Below are positions 26,378 to 36,059 of a stretch of DNA of 64,000 nucleotides, piece by piece. Location: assembly GCA_949358305.1 (NCBI GenBank), contig OX442314.1, positions 60,519,369 through 60,583,368 on the forward strand. The letters are read 5' to 3'. A model generated the notes under the pieces. It did not search any database. It worked only from the letters and a program-made list of their open reading frames with translations, and had not been told where the DNA came from. Both the position numbers and the translations under genes were made by a program. The first letter of the stretch is position 1, and each line of letters starts with the position of its first letter. Source of the DNA: Strigamia acuminata. Its lineage: Eukaryota > Arthropoda > Chilopoda > Geophilomorpha > Linotaeniidae.

Positions 26378-27396
26378 TGTTGTGACCCGACTGGACCGGG
26401 GTCAACGAAGAGTTTCTCTCGTGACCTCGTTTCGGGTGTAAGGGGAGCCGCAAGCGCGTCTCCCTTCCCTCAGTGCATTGACATCTAGTCAATGGACAGG
26501 CGTCTGCCCTGAGGGAGTGGGGATGGCTCGTCCACCCCACCATTGGGTGATTCCGGTCACCTGTCAACCCCGCTTTGTGCAAAGGAATGTGCCTTGCACT
26601 GAGCGGGCAGAACCAACACAACCATCAAACGAGAGACACACGTAAACCCGTCGTCCTACAAGATCAGGCCCAAGTAAATATACTGGGATTGACCAAGGAC
26701 AAAGGACAATTTACCGTGAGTACGTTTGGTCAGTGTCAAACTCCGCAGAGTAACCTGCGAGATAAGATTACCACACTATTTTAGCACACCAGCTAGAAAT
26801 AGTAAAAACCACTCCAGTTTAGCGAGTTGTGCAGACAAACGGTCGCACAAGCCTAAACTGCAGTAAAACCACGACGAGCGTTCCCGCCGCTGTGTGACCG
26901 CCGGGAGCCAGAAGAGTCCGCCGCTGTGTGATCGCCGGACACCACACAAAAACCTAGACAACAGCCCGAAGTAAGCCTTTTAACTAAGCATTCACTCGCG
27001 CCCGACCAGCGTGAGCCCGAAGGACCAGCCAGAGACGAGCCGAGGACGCCATATTGCCACGCCGGCCCAAGACGACACCACGTTGCCACAACGAGGACGC
27101 CATCTTGGACACGACCGAGACAACAGACGACCTCGCCGATTCCAGCCAGCTTTCATCATACCTTTACCTTTCCATTTCCCTTCACCCATTCCGATTTACC
27201 TTTTACCTACCTTTTATATATATATATATATAAGATATATCTGTACATTGTCCCACAGAATAAATCTATATTATATTTTACCTTTTATATCTGTGTAATC
27301 ATTTCTTTGGGTAAACCGCTTGAGCAAAGCGGTAGTGAGTTAGTCGAATTAAGTAATCAACCCACGAGTTAGCGACGGTTAGAGTTGAGCGCGACA
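26378..27396 (+). repeat. Element B 5' LTR
   Basis: The LTR is 1019 bp, with ends TGTTGTGACC and GCGCGACA. It contains a (TA)n run at 27214-27232, an AATAAA signal at 27259-27264, a consensus donor-like ACCGTGAGT near 26718, and two YY1-like sites: GACGCCATATTG near 27047 and GACGCCATCTTG near 27097-27108. No difference from the 3' LTR was seen. Confidence 0.95.
27259..27264 (+). terminator. Polyadenylation signal in element B LTR (5' copy)
   Basis: AATAAA lies about 130 nt before the LTR end. The equivalent at 39743-39748 in the 3' LTR should be the working copy. Confidence 0.55.
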
Positions 27397-27398
27397 CG

Positions 27399-27416
27399 TG
27401 GGGGCCTGTCCGGGAT
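27399..27416 (+). other. Primer binding site of element B (tRNA-Pro-like)
   Basis: TGGGGGCCTGTCCGGGAT lies 2 nt after the 5' LTR and is identical to element A's site. It matches the classical tRNA-Pro primer site at 16 of 18 bases. Confidence 0.75.
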
Positions 27417-27468
27417 CAAGTCGAATAACTGATTCTAACCTGTGATTACATCATACCCAAAGCAAGAA

Positions 27469-30400
27469 ATGGCAGATAATACCCGAGTAACAGATTCCGA
27501 CTCCGACGCAAACAAGAGAGCCGGCAGTCGTAAAGGCGCCGACTATCACTTGCGATCTGGAGGTCCCTTACCCAAAGCCTCAGCGCACGAAGCGAGGCAA
27601 AAACGGCGTAAGCCTAAACCCGATCGTAGAAGCGCATCCGAGGCATCGCACCCGTCTCGCACCGAGACGAGGCAGCGATTGGACGAGACAGAGCGGGGTG
27701 AAGAGCAATCTCACTCCAAACTGCCGCGTTCTAACCGTGACGGCGAGACGAGCGGAAACGAGGTTTTATCCCGTAACCAATCGCCTCGTCTAACGCACGA
27801 CACCGAGGTGGGCAGTCCGAAAGCAGCGTCTCCGATACAAAAGACGGCCTCAAATACGACCGCTAATTCGGCACTAAACACGCCAATTACGCAAAGCCGC
27901 CCAGCTTCGGTCAGGTCCGAAGGACACAAGTCCAACTCATCCTCTGTCAAGCGTGTTTCGAGCCAGCCTTACAGCGTCTCGGGCACCTTGATTGATGCGA
28001 TGCAATTGGCACAGGCGGAAGGAGTGAGATACACCCTTCCGACGGGGAAAATTACCGTGTACGAAACGTTACAGATCGTACGTGCAGCTTTAAAAGCGCA
28101 CAGTGTATCCCCACAAATCACCATTGTTGAAGGTGCACACGCTCAACAATTGGTTGATTCCGCTCAATTTGAAGCGGATGCAGAGAACGAGGCTCGACAA
28201 GCCATTCGCGAGAGACGGAGGAAGCTGGCGGAAAGAGAAGCGCAAGCTCTCGAGTACGGCAGAACCCAGCCCAATCCGACGACTCCCGAGGAGGTAGAAA
28301 TAGTTGACCGAGCCCTGAGAGCACATCGATATGCTTTCCACTCGCAACAAGAAGCAGAACGAGCATTTATGGCCAGATTGCGACGAGATGACCCGAAATC
28401 CGTTCGCAAACCAGAGGTCAGTTCATCCGAGCTGTCCGACGAGAGCCTAGAGGGAGACCCAAAGCGCACGCCGAAGGCCAAACCCAAACCCCAGCCGGAG
28501 AGGGCGACACCAGCTACTCCGAGCAAGAGAGATGCGTCGGCCAGAGAACAACAAACTCGGCCCCGCATGAAAGCTCTCGATTCAGCCACAAATAATGCGA
28601 TAACACGGTTAATCAACGCTAATAATGCTAGGCGAAATGAAGAGCAAGCTCTCACAAGCCAACAGCAAGATAATCCGCAAGGGACTGAGTGGCAACAACC
28701 AGTACCCATCCTTAAAGACGACGAGTCGTCAAGGAGACAATCGCATGATCGCACCTCTTCGCGAGGAGAAGGCAAACGCGACGAAAGACCGAAATATTAT
28801 CGCTACGGAAATAGTGATTCGTCGTCAGATGGGCTGGAGTCAAATGCACCCAGTCATCACGATTCGGAGAGAGGTTCCGGAGAAAGACGAAGGGAAAGAG
28901 AGCGCGATGAACGCAGGGAAAGGGAACGTGACGACCGTCGTAGGGGCCGGAAAGAGTCAAACTCTTCACGGCGCAACCCGCCACGCCGCTCACCGTCTCC
29001 CGACCCCAGCTCCGACCCCTCATCCAACGACGACAGACGAAAGGAAAAATCAAGTAATCGCCGGAAGAGATCCAACTCTCCGCGCGATAGAGAGAAACGA
29101 CGTCGATCGGAAAATAGCGACCACCGACGGGAGGAGTTTCAGGACCTTCCCCGACAAAGCGCGTTTACCGATTCGACGGGTCGGCAGTATACGATGGGAG
29201 AGCTTGGAAGAGCCCTACTCGGCTCGTTAAAAGCCGAGGGAATTGATCTGAGCAAACGAAACGATCGTAATCGTAGCACTGGTGACCGCGTAAAGAAAAA
29301 ATACGCTGTCTCCCGACGTGACACCATGAGTGTTACCGGGAATATTAGGTGGCAATTTTATATTCAGAACCGTTTCGACGGGTCATGGAAAGCGGGAGAT
29401 CGCTTCCTTGACGAAGTAATTCGAATTAAGACTGCCACTAAAGCCACCGTAGGAGACATGCTCACCCACGGTATTGTCGAGCTAATGACAGGCTCGGCAC
29501 GTGAGTGGTACCAAGGATTGAAAGGCGTCAATTGGGACGACTTTTTAATGAGATTCGACCTGCGCTACGGCGAGACACCCGAAGAGGTGAGCCGAAAGAT
29601 GCGAGGTCTTCGCCAGATGCCTGGTGAAACCATAATGGATTACGACATTCGCGCCAGATTGTTGTTCGAAAAGGCCCCGATGGAATTTCACGCCACGGGA
29701 TTCAACCTTTTCTTTCTCGGCGGTTTGTCGGAATACTCGCAAAGGGTGCTACTTGAAGAAAGGGCACCGACAGGAGGTAGCTACGAGGAGATGAGCGCCT
29801 TCCTGTTCGAGAACACGATAGATATCGAGAAGAGATATTATTCCGCTTTACCAGAAGCGGAGAAAGCAGCGACCGCAAAACGCCTCAAGTTGAGTGCGGA
29901 AAGATATGGGGCGACAGATAAGATTATGCGCCCTACTGAATATCTTAGCGGTATAATGGAGCTGGCAGAAGCTAGCGTTGGTTTGCAAATAAAAAATAAA
30001 CTGACATCCCCGCTGCCTTCCAACCCTTTGGCCGCCCCTAAAAAGGCACCGACAGCGTCAGCCATGCAAGCGACACTGGAGGAGGTCAAGGAGGGGGAGG
30101 AAGCCGAACAAAATGTCGGAAAATCAGACGAAAAAGAAGAAAAAGACGATTATTCGACGGACGAAGAAATACGAAGCTATCGCGATACCTTATCAACGGG
30201 TTGCGATGAGGAAGGACCGCTAGTACATCTCATCCATCGAGATAGAGCGGTAGAAGAATTTCGCGCCAGGTTAAAACCAAATGCCGGTCGAATTCCGAAG
30301 TATTTTCGAAAAAATTACACGCCACCGTCGAAAGCAGACCCTGAAAAGAAAAAATCGACTGAAGCCCCAAGAGACAAATCAAATATTCGCTGTTTCAAGT

Positions 30401-30552
30401 GTAACCAACCGGGCCACTACTCCAATGAGTGCCCAAGAACAGCGAAAGAAGACGCTAAGTTTGACGCGATAATGAAGCAGATGGCAGAGATTAAACTCGC
30501 CATGGCAAAAAACGAGTCAAAAAACGAGTCAGCGCAGGCGGCGAAGAAATAA
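27469..30552 (+). CDS. gag: Element B Gag polyprotein
   Basis: This 1027-residue structural protein starts at the ATG at 27469. Open frame further upstream begins only at GTG, and the ATG aligns with element A's start. Near the N-terminus is DYHLRSGGPLP. A charged, disordered N-terminal half follows, including an arginine/serine/aspartate-rich stretch (about 28860-29130, RERERDERRERERDD-like). Then come the Gag core (TGNIRWQFYI to IDIEKRYYSAL, about 29335-29860) and one zinc knuckle CFKCNQPGHYSNEC at 30391-30432. It ends in AAKK and TAA within the frameshift stem-loop. Confidence 0.92.
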   Translation: MADNTRVTDSDSDANKRAGSRKGADYHLRSGGPLPKASAHEARQKRRKPKPDRRSASEASHPSRTETRQRLDETERGEEQSHSKLPRSNRDGETSGNEVLSRNQSPRLTHDTEVGSPKAASPIQKTASNTTANSALNTPITQSRPASVRSEGHKSNSSSVKRVSSQPYSVSGTLIDAMQLAQAEGVRYTLPTGKITVYETLQIVRAALKAHSVSPQITIVEGAHAQQLVDSAQFEADAENEARQAIRERRRKLAEREAQALEYGRTQPNPTTPEEVEIVDRALRAHRYAFHSQQEAERAFMARLRRDDPKSVRKPEVSSSELSDESLEGDPKRTPKAKPKPQPERATPATPSKRDASAREQQTRPRMKALDSATNNAITRLINANNARRNEEQALTSQQQDNPQGTEWQQPVPILKDDESSRRQSHDRTSSRGEGKRDERPKYYRYGNSDSSSDGLESNAPSHHDSERGSGERRRERERDERRERERDDRRRGRKESNSSRRNPPRRSPSPDPSSDPSSNDDRRKEKSSNRRKRSNSPRDREKRRRSENSDHRREEFQDLPRQSAFTDSTGRQYTMGELGRALLGSLKAEGIDLSKRNDRNRSTGDRVKKKYAVSRRDTMSVTGNIRWQFYIQNRFDGSWKAGDRFLDEVIRIKTATKATVGDMLTHGIVELMTGSAREWYQGLKGVNWDDFLMRFDLRYGETPEEVSRKMRGLRQMPGETIMDYDIRARLLFEKAPMEFHATGFNLFFLGGLSEYSQRVLLEERAPTGGSYEEMSAFLFENTIDIEKRYYSALPEAEKAATAKRLKLSAERYGATDKIMRPTEYLSGIMELAEASVGLQIKNKLTSPLPSNPLAAPKKAPTASAMQATLEEVKEGEEAEQNVGKSDEKEEKDDYSTDEEIRSYRDTLSTGCDEEGPLVHLIHRDRAVEEFRARLKPNAGRIPKYFRKNYTPPSKADPEKKKSTEAPRDKSNIRCFKCNQPGHYSNECPRTAKEDAKFDAIMKQMAEIKLAMAKNESKNESAQAAKK

Positions 30553-30570
30553 TTTCTCGACCGTCTGCGC
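30507..30570 (+). promoter_or_regulatory. -1 ribosomal frameshift signal with double heptamer, element B
   Basis: The heptamer A AAA AAC occurs twice in gag phase, at 30507-30513 and 30519-30525, as a 12-nt duplication. Six nt after the second, GCGCAGGCGG (30532-30541) pairs with CCGTCTGCGC (30561-30570): ten pairs including one G-U. The intervening bases add a further two- and five-pair helix closed by a TAA loop that contains the gag stop. The -1 frame is open from the heptamers into pol. Confidence 0.9.
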
Positions 30571-33500
30571 CATTCATGAAGAAAAAGGGGTTTAACAAAG
30601 GGTTCGATAAGCCGCCACCAGTCAAAGAAATGGGTAGTGACATAGCTAACGCCCAAATTCAAGACAGGGCCAACAACGCTTTGCAGGTAATTACCGCAAA
30701 CGCTGAGGCTGAGGCGGAAGAACCGAACCTACTGCTTGAAGAATTACCTCAAGTAGTCGAAGACACAGAAGAATTTCGTGTTTTCATGTGCAACGTGGCG
30801 GTCGAATACACCAACCGCCTATGTATGTTGCCCATGACAATAGAACGTGAAAAAATTATGGGACTACTAGACTCGGGAGCAGATCGCTCGTTCGTTTCCG
30901 AAGACATAGTAGCATCATTGGGTCTCACCGATAAGATAAAAGGCGTTAATAAAAATATACGTCTAAAAACCGCCAACGGAATGGCGCGTCCAAAAGGAGT
31001 TATATTATTGACCATGGAGTGGCTCGGAGGAGTAGAACAGCACCCTTTCCTGGTCCTGCCCACATGCGACAGAATTTTTCTGTTGGGCTTAGACCTCATG
31101 GCGTCAATGGAAATACAACCCAATCCAATAACGAAATCTTGGAATTATATCAGAAATGATAAGGAAAGACCCGCAATTGTCGTGCCACCAGCTCTTGTAA
31201 AAGAAGCGGCCGACAAGACACAGTGGGAGAAAGGCCTAAAGAAATTCGTTCAAGATTACGATTTTAAAGCATTCGTAACAGAATTGCAACGGGACAATGT
31301 AGTGGAAACGCTTGTCGCCGACGCCGCTTTAGAATTAAACGAAGCGGCAGCCCTACGAAGGGTCCTACTTAAATATGAGGGGATCCTGTCGAAAAAACCG
31401 GGCCGAACGAATAGGGCTATTCACGAAATTAAATTGACGGATAATAAACCTATACGAGTTGCGTATAAGGGAATGAACCCGCAAAAACGTGAAATAGTGC
31501 AAAAAATGTGCCAAGAAATGCTAGACAGTGGCATTGTCTCCGAGGCCCAGGGAGAATACGCGACGCGAGTTGTGCTCGTGATGCGCCCGGGCTCGGACCC
31601 ACGCCTATGCATTGATTACCGCCCATTAAACGCGGTGACAGAAATAGATCCCATACAGATGCCGTCTATCGAATCCATTTTGAGAGAGCTTAGCCCCTTT
31701 TCTTGGGTTACGACGATGGATCTGTCGAAGGGATACTGGCAAGTTGAGATGAGGCCAGAGGATAAGTTAAAAACAGCATTTTACTCGCCAATTGGACGGT
31801 TGATGTTCAACGTCATGCCATTTGGTTTAGTGAATGCTCCCAGTACCTTTCAGAGACTAATCGAAAGCGTATTGGGTGATATCCTGCATCAGTTTGTGTG
31901 GGCATACCTAGATGACATAGTTATTGCCTCTAAAACATTCGAAGAGCACATTGAGCACATCGACCAAGTGCTCACCCGGCTGGCAAAAGCTGGGTTACAC
32001 GTGCATCCGGGCAAAAGCAAGTTCTGTCGAAAGGAGCTTGCCTTCCTGGGTTATCGCATTGGAGTCAATGGTTTAGCTATTGGCCCCGAAAAAATCGATG
32101 CGATTAATCGTTTCCCACCACCCGAGGACGTTAAAGGTGTCCAACGGTTTATGGGAATGATAAACTTCTTCGGCAGGTTGCTACCGGGTCTAGCTGAAGT
32201 GGCAGCCCCAGTTACCGACCTCCTGAAGAATGAAAACGAATTTGTATGGTCAAATGAGTGCAACATCGCATTTAATGCAATAAAGAGGATGCTGACGGAA
32301 GTCGGCGTAATGCCTCTACCCGACTTAAACCGGCCGTTCATATTACACACGGACGCCAGCAGAGTTGGGTTAGGAGCGGCGTTGCTCCAAACACACGTGC
32401 GCGACGGAGTCGAACAAGACCTGCCGTGCATGTTTATAAGTCGCAAACTCCAAGGCGCTGAAAAGAATTACAATGCCACCGAGTTGGAGTGTTTGGCCGT
32501 TGTGTGGGCCATAAGGAAATTCAGAGATTATCTCGAATATACCAAATTTGTGGTCCACACAGATCATCAAGCGTTACAATGGCTGATGAAATTAAAAGAG
32601 CCAGCCGGTCGACTAGCCAGATGGCAGTTAGAACTGATGGCATGCGACTTGACCATTCAATACAAGCCCGGCAAATATAACGTCGTGGCTGACGCTCTGT
32701 CACGGGCACCAGTGTCAGATCCAATCGACGCTGACGATGATGGCGAGGATGACTCCCGCATCATTTATTGCCCTACGAGTTGTCACCGTTGGGATTTAAG
32801 GAAGATGAATGAAATTCCCACCGCGTCTCCGGCAGATGTAAAATTCTGTGGATTTTGGACGCGGTTATACCAACCAGCTGCTGACAATTACCCAAATGCA
32901 AGGAAGGAATTTAAGCTAGAGCGGAGAATAAATGACCCGCTTCTAAGCGCCTTCCACGCTCATGTCGGCGAGCAGATGCAAAGCAGTCCCCCGACAAGGG
33001 AGGAAATAATTGTGCAACAAAAATTAGACAAGAAATGTCAGGACAGAGCTAGATTCGTACTGACAGGAAAATATCCGCCCAATCTAACCAGAAGGCAGAA
33101 GCGTCGTTATGCACACGAATCCATAGATTACCTATTGGATGACGGCCTTTTAGTGAAACATCACCCAAATCACCAAGATGACTTGAGTGAATCGGACACC
33201 GCAGTAAAGGTAGTAATACCTGCTTCCTTAATCGGTCGCGTGCTGTGGTTGTTACACGGGCACCCGCTTGCGAGCCATGCGGGAGTAAGCAGAACACTCT
33301 ATCGTGCTACACAGCTTTTTCACTGGACAGGGATGAAAAAAGATATTGCTCTTTTTGTCCACCAATGTCAGCGATGTCAAGCGTGCAAGCCGAGGAGTAA
33401 ATCACCATTCGAAACTATTTTCTTAGGGCCTTACGCGCCTTTTGATTGTTTAAGTGTCGATGTGATGGGCCCAAAACCCGTTACGGGAAATAAAAATGCG

Positions 33501-34646
33501 TACATTATCGTTATAATGGACGTGGCAACTCGTTGGCCCGAGTTGTACGCCGTCGCTAGACCTTCAGCAGAGAAAATCGTTGAATGTATCTACGACGTGG
33601 CGTTACGTTACGGATTTCCACGTAAAATTATATCCGATAACGGACCCCAATTTATCTCGAAAATTTGGGGTAAGTTTTGTGAGAAATTCGGGATTGTGGC
33701 GTCACATACTTCGACCTACAATCCCAGAACAAATCCCGTTGAGCGACTCAACAGGGACATTAAATATGCACTAAGCATATTCACTGACATCCACAATAGG
33801 TGGGATGAATACTTGAGGGAGATCGCGTTCAGCATACGAACAACAGTCTCGAGGACGAGAGATTTTTCTCCGGCCTACCTCAACTTCGCCCGAGAGCTAC
33901 GAGTGCCTTGGGACCCACGAGTGGCAGAGTCGGTAAATGTGGTGGACCCAGAGAAACCACATGAGTATGTATATAAATTGGAGCAAACAATTTCGAGCAC
34001 ATACAAACATATGATGGCGCACATTTTTAACATGCGCGACCGCATTTTACAAGATAAAAGCGGTGGAAAATTTGTGAATTTCGAGAACAATGATTTAGTG
34101 TGGAAGGACACACACATCCTCTCAAATGCAGCGAGAGGAATCACCGCCAGCTTGGCCGACAAGAGAGATGGTCCGTATGTGATCATCGGCAAGCATGGCG
34201 GTAACGCGTATAAATTACGCAAGCTCGAGGACAACACCGAGCATAAGTCGATACAAGTACGAGAGTTAACTCCGTACATTCCGGAATTCCCGCAAGAAAT
34301 GTGGGCCAAAGGCCAAGTCAAGTCTAAAACTGACGGCCAAATCGTCGATATGTTCGCTGGCGAGTCGGAAAAAGCACCGCCAAGTGACAACGAGGAGTAT
34401 TTCGACGCCCCTTCACCTCCGGTAAACGAGATAGTTGAATCCGTTCCGGATCCAATTTTGGTCGGGGGGGAAACAGGAGAAACTCCTGAAACAAACACAA
34501 AAAACACGGATAAAAAAGAAAACAATAATGAGGAGGTACAGACACAAAAAACAACAAAAAATATCGTACCTGCCTCGATCCGTAACCTGCGACCAAAAAG
34601 AGATAATCCGTTCATAAAAGGCGGAAAGGTCGTAGGAAAGAAGTAA
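30525..34646 (+). CDS. pol: Element B Pol polyprotein (protease, RT, RNase H, integrase)
   Basis: The frame is in -1 relation to gag and open from the slippery site. An ATG at 30576 could also start it. Domains in order: protease with LDSGADRS (about 30868); RT with MDLSKGYW (about 31717) and YLDD (about 31908); RNase H with HTDAS, ELECL, TDHQ and VADALS (about 32345-32700); integrase zinc-binding HGHPLASHAG and CQRCQAC (about 33255-33390); the D,D,E core with DVMGP, SDNGPQF and NPVERLN (about 33460-33750); and the GPYVI module (about 34170). The tail NLRPKRDNPFI is shared with element A. No chromodomain. All catalytic motifs are intact. Confidence 0.95.
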   Translation, partial: RVSAGGEEIISRPSAPFMKKKGFNKGFDKPPPVKEMGSDIANAQIQDRANNALQVITANAEAEAEEPNLLLEELPQVVEDTEEFRVFMCNVAVEYTNRLCMLPMTIEREKIMGLLDSGADRSFVSEDIVASLGLTDKIKGVNKNIRLKTANGMARPKGVILLTMEWLGGVEQHPFLVLPTCDRIFLLGLDLMASMEIQPNPITKSWNYIRNDKERPAIVVPPALVKEAADKTQWEKGLKKFVQDYDFKAFVTELQRDNVVETLVADAALELNEAAALRRVLLKYEGILSKKPGRTNRAIHEIKLTDNKPIRVAYKGMNPQKREIVQKMCQEMLDSGIVSEAQGEYATRVVLVMRPGSDPRLCIDYRPLNAVTEIDPIQMPSIESILRELSPFSWVTTMDLSKGYWQVEMRPEDKLKTAFYSPIGRLMFNVMPFGLVNAPSTFQRLIESVLGDILHQFVWAYLDDIVIASKTFEEHIEHIDQVLTRLAKAGLHVHPGKSKFCRKELAFLGYRIGVNGLAIGPEKIDAINRFPPPEDVKGVQRFMGMINFFGRLLPGLAEVAAPVTDLLKNENEFVWSNECNIAFNAIKRMLTEVGVMPLPDLNRPFILHTDASRVGLGAALLQTHVRDGVEQDLPCMFISRKLQGAEKNYNATELECLAVVWAIRKFRDYLEYTKFVVHTDHQALQWLMKLKEPAGRLARWQLELMACDLTIQYKPGKYNVVADALSRAPVSDPIDADDDGEDDSRIIYCPTSCHRWDLRKMNEIPTASPADVKFCGFWTRLYQPAADNYPNARKEFKLERRINDPLLSAFHAHVGEQMQSSPPTREEIIVQQKLDKKCQDRARFVLTGKYPPNLTRRQKRRYAHESIDYLLDDGLLVKHHPNHQDDLSESDTAVKVVIPASLIGRVLWLLHGHPLASHAGVSRTLYRATQLFHWTGMKKDIALFVHQCQRCQACKPRSKSPFETIFLGPYAPFDCLSVDVMGPKPVTGNKNAYIIVIMDVATRWPELYAVARPSAEKIVECIYDVALRYGFPRKIISDNGPQFISKIWGKFCEKFGIVASHTSTYNPRTNPVERLNRDIKYALSIFTDIHNRWDEYLREIAFSIRTTVSRTRDFSPAYLNFARELRVPWDPRVAESVNVVDPEKPHEYVYKLEQTISSTYKHMMAHIFNMRDRILQDKSGGKFVNFENNDLVWKDTHILSNAARGITASLADKRDGPYVIIGKHGGNAYKLRKLEDNTEHKSIQVRELTPYIPEFPQEMWAKGQVKSKTDGQIVDMFAGESEKAPPSDNEEYFDAPSPPVNEIVESVPDPILVGGETGETPETNTKNTDKKENNNEEVQTQKTTKNIVPASIRNLRPKRDNPFIKGGKVVGKK

Positions 34647-34788
34647 AATAAATTACGAGTCGATGGCGGCACTAAAAATAAATGTAATCGACCGATAGTG
34701 CAAGCCATCACGTCGCAGAAAATTTCGCTAAGTCCAACAAAGCGGATATCGGTCGAATTCGCGTCACGAGATGGCGTGGAAACGCGGG

Positions 34789-34902
34789 ACCCGTAGCAAA
34801 ATTATCGGCACGGGTCGGATACCGCGTGCAAAAGACCCCGTAGCAGCAATCGCGCACGGGAGTGAGAACAAAGGAGACCCGTAGCGTAACATGCGCACGG
34901 GT
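34789..34902 (+). ncRNA. Three tandem CCCGTAGC hairpins, element B
   Basis: Three repeats (34789-34815, 34836-34860, 34877-34902) begin (A)CCCGTAGC and end GCACGGG(T), so the ends of each can pair around a loop of 6-10 nt. Element A has two relatives in the same place. The upstream sequence TATCGGTCGAA (about 34747) is shared too. No coding frame crosses them. It is probably a structured cis element of the genomic RNA; export, packaging or binding of the ORF3 protein are possible roles. Confidence 0.6.
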
Positions 34903-34998
34903 AGGTGCGCACTAGTCTCAAACACCCGGGTTCTGGAGTATATTACCCAGAATCCATCGCGATTACCTCGTGTTCACACAGACTTCCGCTTTTCACAG

Positions 34999-35122
34999 CT
35001 GATCGCTGCATTCGTGCGTGATCCTCGTTTTTAACGTTTTACCGAGTTTTTCACCGAGTTTTTGAGATAGTTTTATCATCCTTTTTAAATCGTGATTGAG
35101 ATTTTTGTGCGCGCTCCTCGCC
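34999..35122 (+). other. Predicted untranslated part of the small ORF3 exon, element B
   Basis: An acceptor-like CTTCCGCTTTTCACAG ends at 34998, and the small exon's ATG follows at 35123. If this acceptor is joined to a leader donor, 34999-35122 is the 5' untranslated part of the ORF3 message. It contains no upstream ATG in the three frames that I noticed. Confidence 0.4.
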
Positions 35123-35212
35123 ATGGACGAGGAAGAGAACGACGTGCTGGCCATCGAGCACGAGGACGAGGAAAACTGGGACCGCGATGTAAACCAAGTC
35201 CAGCCCGATCAG
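35123..35212 (+). CDS. Element B ORF3 small acidic first coding exon
   Basis: It has thirty codons, from the ATG in the context CGCCATGG to CAG|GTAGAAGT. The peptide is very acidic (LAIEHEDEENWD in its core) and parallels element A's exon at 11802-11918. Joined in phase 0 to the AG|ATG at 36058-36060, it would add 30 residues to ORF3. Unspliced, it ends as a 37-residue micro-ORF at a TGA. Confidence 0.6.
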
Positions 35213-36059
35213 GTAGAAGTCGGCATCGGCACATGAGAACTAGTTCCGTGCTGCTGAAGAAGAAATTTTGTTGACTAATACCTGACATGAGTGCTTTGCA
35301 CTCGAAATAGCGTATAATTAATTATTAACCGCGATCGCTCACACGATCGTATTTTTTTTCCTTGTTAATTTGTTTTCGAGGTGCGAGCGCAGACTTCACG
35401 TCGCCTCGCGTCTCGAAAATTCCTCATGACTTGAGTCACGAGCGAGACAATGGGCTCGAGCCATAGATAATTTTATGACAAGGGGAGAATATTCTGTAAA
35501 AGAATATTTTTTCTCCACAAGTAATTTGACGCATCAAATTGATGCAACTTAACATTCGTACGATGAATTTTTCGGTGTGTTGGATAAATTTAATTTGACT
35601 TTAACTTTTTTAAAAATTAGACAAAGTCCGACTTCGGAATAATTCTTTATTAGGTTTATTTATTTAATAACATTTCGACAAGCACATTTATTGTGCGATT
35701 TTAGTAATAATTTACACCCGACGAATTCTTTTTACGAATGACTGATAATTATTAATTTAATTATTAGTAATGTTCTAATTAATGTTAGAATTAATTTGAA
35801 GTAAAATCTGATGATAAGAATCCAGATTAAAGGCTCGATTCCGTCTCGCTGTGCGTTTTGGACATGAGACAGATTTTTCACGTGATGACTTCTCTTTTTC
35901 TATCCGACGAGGGACAATTCGTCCTACGTTTGCACCGATAGACAGGAATCGGTCTCGACGGACGGCTGCACGTACTGGCAACGTCCCTCGAAACCAACCA
36001 TTTATCTACGTATTTAAATATTAACTTTTTATTAATTGTTTATTTCTCCATCCTTCCAG
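35213..36059 (+). other. Predicted intron in element B ORF3
   Basis: The interval is 847 nt, begins GTAGAAGT and ends with a polypyrimidine-rich acceptor (TTATTTCTCCATCCTTCCAG). It is AT-rich and without a useful open frame. It corresponds to 11259-11801 of element A. Confidence 0.6.

Noticed and set aside
26361-27298. Several short open frames in the element B LTR (also 38830-39782)
   Set aside because: They are repeated simply because the LTR is repeated. They overlap on both strands, and the peptides are low-complexity or unrecognised.
28164-28775. 203-codon minus-strand frame in element B
   Set aside because: It is antisense to gag, whose frame is supported by the Gag core and zinc knuckle.
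33875-34711. 278-codon minus-strand frame in element B
   Set aside because: It is antisense to the integrase end of pol. Its hydrophobic look comes from reverse reading of charged codons.
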